A stretch of DNA of 64,000 nucleotides, taken from contig JAJKFH010001480.1 in NCBI GenBank assembly GCA_023333565.1, positions 682,001 through 746,000 on the forward strand, read 5' to 3'. A program made the translations under genes and the position numbers. Below the pieces are notes generated by a model. The model did no database searches and had not been told where the DNA came from. It saw only the letters and a list, made by a program, of their open reading frames with translations. Each line of letters begins with the position of its first letter. The first letter of the stretch is position 1. This document shows, one piece after another, positions 59,201 through 64,000 of the stretch. The DNA comes from Puffinus mauretanicus. Its lineage: Eukaryota; Chordata; Aves; Procellariiformes; Procellariidae.

Positions 59201-59320
59201 ACCAGAAGACCACCATACTGACCCTTGTTCACTTAATACAGATTATTCAAGGTCTCCCTTGGTGATGCTGTCAGGGCCAATGTGGATGGTGTGAACAGGT
59301 GTGTAGTTTGCAAGCCAAGG
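56215..59320 (-). mobile_element. Long, degraded CR1 LINE, antisense to STK3
   Basis: The 3' end begins near 56235 with the CR1 signature GGAAGGGACCTCTGGAAGTC (plus-strand reading). It continues collinearly with CR1 as I know it: the ACTGGGCACAGTGTT-like segment (about 56660), the CATGTTCAGCTTGT segment (about 56805), the GATTTGCTCCAT...GGGACTGAGG segment (about 57405-57435), CTTGCCCATTTTGAAGATGG (57473-57492), CCCATGGACTTGT (about 57603), AACAGGTATTGAGGTGGTTGA (about 58432), and ATAATAGCCCTGCAG (about 58777-58792). It reaches the 5' part near 59000-59060. At about 3.1 kb it would approach a near-complete element. Frames are heavily broken, so it is inactive. Confidence 0.75.
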
Positions 59321-62300
59321 GATCTATTTGCAAATATGTTTTATATAATAGTAAAGTTGTTTTTAAACAGTGACAACTTGAATAAGTGCTTCCTGTTTGA
59401 AAGGCACGTGGTTGTATTTTTTTAAACAACCTGTGGTTAGGACTTCCTTGAGGTTCTTGACTTTATAGTACTTTGTCAGAAAAAGGACTTGAAGAACCAG
59501 ACTAACTAAATTGGTGCTGATCAAAGCTGTGTGTAGACATGACAAATGCATGTCGTTGTGCTACTGAATCGTAGTTAAAATCTGTTTTCCCGTGTTATCT
59601 GTACTTAATACATTGCTGAAGAGGCTGTGCACTGTTCTGCATTATCTCCAAGGTTGTGCTCAACATCTGCTTAGCCATTTTAGTGCTTCATAGATGTCTT
59701 GTAGCAAGCTGGAACTTGGTAGTGAAGAATAAGGACTAAGGAGTCTTACTCCCATATTCTAATCAGTTCTTGATCTCCCTATGTGTACTTATTAGTGCTA
59801 GCTAATGTTGAGCATGTGACCATGGGAGATGCCTGAGATATCCTGAAATAGTTTTCCATACGAGCCACTAGATATGTTTTAGATAATTTTATGTTGCTGC
59901 TAGGCTAGTTCATTTTCGAACTACAATGAAAATGACCTGTAGTCAGGTAGAAGACTCTGATTTGTTAGCAATATCTTGAATTATCCAGTATAAAAATGCT
60001 AATTTAAGGGGAAGAGAAGATGGGGTCTATTGCAGGTTATATTCAAGAAACATTACAAAAGTTATGTTACTGGGATTATGTAGTCACAAACACAATCTGA
60101 AAAAATACCAACACTCATCATCACCTGTGCAGTGAATGGTCGTTGTTATGTTTATTGTGACATATTTTCCATATGATTTTACATGCAGCATGACGGGCTC
60201 AGTAAGAAGAATGACACTTGGTGCCTCACTTCCTTCATATGATCCTCTGCTAAGTTGTTATACTTGAGTAAAACTGGTAATTCTCCTATGGTAGTGAGTT
60301 CTTATTCCGTCCATTACCGTAATATTGAGGTGTCTGCTTAATTGTAATACAGGAGGAAGAAGGGATTATCTCCATTAGTTTGAGACAATTACCGAAAGTC
60401 TTAGACCAAACCTTGTCATCATAAGTAATTTAGACATCATGATTTGGTACCTCACTCAAGACATAGGCTGTGATTTTGTTTGAAGAGCACCGTCTTCACA
60501 CAGAGAATGCAGATCTGCTTAAAAAAACAAGTCTGAAAAGTAATTGCTCTGGAAGTGAAGCTCAAGGAAAGCAGCTTCAGGAGAGTGTAGTCTCATAGAA
60601 GTTTGTAGCAGACAGTGGGAACCAGAATCTAATGTTGACTTCAGGCTAGAGCTGCAACCATAACAACTCTTTTTTCTCTCTGAAGCTTTCTGCCTTAATT
60701 CATAAGTTATACTTCAAATATTACAAGCGGGAAGGGTATCGTAGTAACTGTCATCTATTCTCCCCTGCTCATTTGCTCATCTGTCCTGCATCTCAGCCTC
60801 TTTGTTAGTCCAGCCTTGTCTTCACATAAATGAAGAATAGGAGAAGTATGTGATTATGACAAGATCAGTGATGTTTTGCTTCATAGCTTCTGGTGAAAGA
60901 ATAATTATACCGTGGTGCCTTTATTTGCCATGAGAGTGGACTTATCCAGTGTGCTTGGCCTAATCAGACTGTTTAGATGCAGTGATCTGATACTTCCTGG
61001 AAGCATCAGGCTTAATGTGCATGTATTACTTAGTGTAAAAAGAGCAGCTGGGAATGGACTTAGGCAGTTAAAGCAATTCAGCTGACCCAGACCCCTTCAG
61101 AGGGGCCCTCAGGAAGGAGAATGATTGACTGCGAGCAGAGAACCTGTAGATGAGTTGTCCCAACAGCTGCACGGATTTAGGTAGTGTGTGATAGACTGTA
61201 TAAATGCACCCTTAAGTCTCCCTTGTGCGTGGCATCCATAGACATAAATATGTGGATTAGCTGGTCTCCTAATAGATGTGGAACACCTGAATTTGCTGCA
61301 ATCTGCTTTGCTCCAAATTTCCATTTTAAAGATTGGCTTCATGGTTATTGTTTTTATATAGGCTGTAGAGTTGTTCACCTTTATCATTCACATTCATTTT
61401 AATATATCTCTCGCATGTGGTTTTGATGATGAAGGATTTGAAGCTGCTTCATAGCTGATTCATATTTATAGGGTAGCACCAACCCATCAAAGGGACACAG
61501 CATACAGAATTATAACTAGCCGAAGATACTAAGCAGATAAATGTTCCACAGGATTTTAAATGAGGATCTTGATGCAACTGGAAATCAGAAACAAAGTAGA
61601 AAGATAATGACTGTGAAATTATACTAAGGTGCAAGGTAGAGCATGCTATGTGGATGGAAGAATGGTGCTGTTTGTGTAAAAGCTCAGAATAAAATAAATC
61701 AACTGTTTTAACAGGAAACATAATACCCATATGGTTTGGTTAGGAATAGTACAGTATAAGACCCATGCATCCAGACCAGGATAGCAACATTGACTGTAAC
61801 ATATTCTTAGTATTAAAATACTAAATAGTTTTGTTTCTTTTAATTGTACTGTGTGGTATTTATCAATGGCATTACTTGTACGTCAACATCAAACTACTGT
61901 TAGAACTAGACAATACTGAATATTAAGTAGACCGCAAGTTGTGTGCTATGACAAGGTGTATTATGGGCTGATTCTGTACTTAGCTGTTTCCTTTGTAAGT
62001 TGAAAGTCACTTGCAGGGACACAGGCACTACACTACCTACATAGTGACTTTTAACCATCCTTATGAGGAGAGCCTGTGATTTATGGTAAAGAAGGGAGGA
62101 GACGTAATTAGGAACTATTTTGATGTGGATTTTAAGAGTTTATTTGTGATTTTGTAAGGTTTTGTGAATAAATGAATAATTAGAGGAGCTTTGGATCTGT
62201 CTTTGTATACTTTGGTCCCTTGTTGCTTCCAACAATTGGTAGGCTCAAAAAGTGTATCTGCCTCATCTATTCTGCCAAATTATATCAGGCTTACGTTAGT

Positions 62301-62911
62301 TTATGTGCCAACTAGTCTGTATATGATGTAAAGAAGAGCTATACATTATATTTTGTGTTTAAAAAAAAAAAAGAGTATTTCTATATATTTCCCAACAAAA
62401 CATTTTTTTCATATCTTGTATATATAAAGACATAAGCAATTGATGCATTTGGGTAATCTGTCTTCAGGAATATGTCCTTTTAATACAAGTTTAGAATGAC
62501 GGAATGCATTGTAAAATCCAAATTGGGTTAACTGCTATGCTCATGGCAGGGGAAAAAATAGAATGGAATAGACTATTTCAGTTGGAAGGGACCTACAACG
62601 ATCATCTAGTCCAACTGTCTGACCACTTCAGGGCTGACCAAAAGTTAAAACATGTTGTTAAGGGCATTGTCCAAATGCCTCTTAAACACTGACAGACTTG
62701 GGGCATCGACCACCTCTCTAGAAAGCCTGTTCCAGTGTTTGACCACCCCCTCGGTAAAGAAATGCTTCCTAATGTCCAGTCTAAACCTCCCCTGGCGCAG
62801 CTTTGAACCATTCCCACATGTCCTGACACTGGATACCAGGGAGAAGAGATCAGCACCTCCCTCTCCACTTCCCCTCCTCAGGAAGCTGTAGAGAGCAATG
62901 AGGTCGCCCCT

Positions 62912-63226
62912 CTACCTCCTTTTCTCCAAACCAGACAAGCCCAAAGTCCTTAGCCGCTCGTCATAGGACATTCCTTCCAGCCCTTTCATCAGCTTTGTTG
63001 CCCTCCTCCAGACACATTCAAGGACCTTCACATCCTTCTTAAATTGTGGGGCCCAGAACTGCACACAGTGCTCAAGGTAAGGCCACACCAATGCTGTGTA
63101 CAGTGGGATAATCGCCTCTTTTGACCGGCTGGCTATGCTGTGTTTCATGCACTCCAGGATGCTGTTTGCTGTCCTGGCTGCCAGGGCACACTGCTGACTC
63201 ACACTGAGCCTGCTGTCAACCAGCAC
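62912..63226 (-). pseudogene. CR1 ORF2 C-terminal fragment
   Basis: 104-codon frame with the CR1 thumb/C-terminal motif series: SRLSVSQQCALAARTANSIL, IASRSKEAIIPLYTALVWPY, and LMKGLEGMSYDERLRTLGL. It is separated from the RT fragment by several in-frame stops around 63230-63405, so no continuous protein is possible. Confidence 0.92.
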
Positions 63227-63404
63227 CCCCAGATCCCTTTCTGCAGGGCTGCTCTCCAGCCCCTCCTCTCCCAGTTTATACTTGTGCCTGGCGTTACTCT
63301 GTCCTAGGTGCAGAATCCAGCATTTGGACTTCTTAAATTTCGTGCAATTGACGATTGCTCAATACTCCGATCTATCTAGATCCCTCTCTAATGCCTCCTG
63401 TCCT

Positions 63405-63773
63405 TCAAGAGTCAACAGCACCTCCTAGTTTGGTATTGCCAGCAAACTTGCCAATGGTGCATTCAACTCCTGCATCCAGATCATTGATAAATATGTTGAA
63501 CAGAGCTGGCCCTAGAATTGAGCCCTGAGGAACACTGCTGGTGACTGGTTGCCAGCCAGGTGTAGCCCCATTCACTACAACCCTTTGAACCCTGCCCTTC
63601 AGCCAGTTCTTCACCCAGTGCACCGTGAACCTGCTTATCCCACAGTTGGACAACTTGTCCAGAAGGATGCTGTGAGGGACAGTATCAAAAACCTTACTAA
63701 AATCCAAAAAAACTACATCTGTTGCCTTCCCTTCATCTGCTAGGCAGGTGACCTTATCATAGAAGGATATCAA
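63405..63773 (-). pseudogene. CR1 reverse transcriptase fragment, catalytically dead
   Basis: 122-codon open frame within the right-end CR1 copy containing the conserved RT palm motifs [23 protein letters not shown] and FINDLD. The metal-binding FADD box is FAGN at residues 110-113 (63446-63435), so both consecutive catalytic aspartates are lost. It is preceded by a frameshift and followed by a stop. It is a relic, not a host gene. Confidence 0.92.
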
Positions 63774-64000
63774 TTTAGTTTAAACAGGACTTTCCCTTTG
63801 TGAACCCAAGTTGACTGTGCCTGATGATTGCATTGTTCTTTAAACGTCCTTCAGTAGTACCCAGTATGATCTTCTTCATAATTTTTCCAGGAACTGAGGT
63901 TAGACTAACAGGTCTGCAGTTTCCTGGGTCTTCCCTCACGCCTTTCTTGTAAATTGCAGTAACATTGGCTAGCTTCCAGTCAGCAGGGACCTCAACCCCT

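Larger units (their letters stand above)
51660..64000 (+). other. STK3: STK3 intron 4 (continues past the window)
   Basis: At least 12.3 kb of intron. It is the only part of the window with recognisable LINE copies, three CR1-like elements described separately. The rest is unique AT-rich DNA with no further STK3 exon recognised. The expected exon 5 (start LIEDEIATILK) was sought and not seen. Confidence 0.75.
62555..64000 (-). mobile_element. CR1 LINE 3' portion, antisense to STK3, runs off window
   Basis: Younger than the other copies. The 3' end, just after an ATAGAATGGAATAGA-like terminus, has the CR1 signature CAGTTGGAAGGGACCTACAA and ATCTAGTCCAAC (62579-62613). The minus strand encodes recognisable CR1 reverse transcriptase: [20 protein letters not shown] and [20 protein letters not shown] (63773-63405), then SQQCALAARTANSIL and LYTALVWPYLEHCVQFWAP (63226-62912). 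The polymerase box reads FAGN instead of FADD. Stop codons follow VDS at about 63405, and a frame break lies near 63775-63783 after GKSCL. At least 1.44 kb is present; upstream parts lie beyond 64000. Confidence 0.95.

Overview
The window is ordinary vertebrate nuclear DNA, most likely from a bird. The evidence is spliced genes with GT-AG introns, CpG islands, and several CR1-type LINEs, the dominant avian retrotransposon. I saw no bacterial-type operon, CRISPR array or mobile gene cassette.

Two protein-coding genes are recognised, arranged head to head. OSR2 (odd-skipped related transcription factor 2) lies on the minus strand with coding exons at 14358-13703, 13044-12945 and 12256-12074. 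They join into a complete 312-residue protein with five C2H2 zinc fingers. STK3 (MST2, the Hippo-pathway kinase) lies on the plus strand. Its first four coding exons (39766-39788, 47125-47205, 47640-47768, 51545-51659) give the N-terminal 116 residues, and the gene runs off the right edge. The divergent OSR2/STK3 order matches human 8q22, where VPS13B lies on the far side of OSR2, so the left 11 kb is probably the OSR2-VPS13B intergenic region.

Layout: 1-10.7 kb, intergenic with no supported gene; 10.8-22.3 kb, OSR2 embedded in a broad series of CpG-rich blocks, typical of a developmental regulator; 22.3-38.9 kb, AT-richer gene desert with simple repeats, including a 250-bp (CCCTT)n tract; 38.9-40.0 kb, STK3 CpG-island promoter with an inverted pair of ZNF143-like motifs; 40-64 kb, STK3 introns, with three CR1-like LINEs in intron 4 (an old sense-strand copy at about 53.1-54.2 kb, a long antisense copy at about 56.2-59.3 kb, and a younger antisense copy from about 62.56 kb to the window end).

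The most notable signal is in the last OSR2 exon. An internal splice acceptor opens a second reading frame across zinc finger 5, giving a 24-residue alternative tail closely resembling the tail of the three-finger mammalian OSR2 isoform. A 75-nt stretch therefore appears to be dual-coding. I found no evidence for a wholly new biological system. Most long open frames in the GC-rich blocks are composition artefacts.
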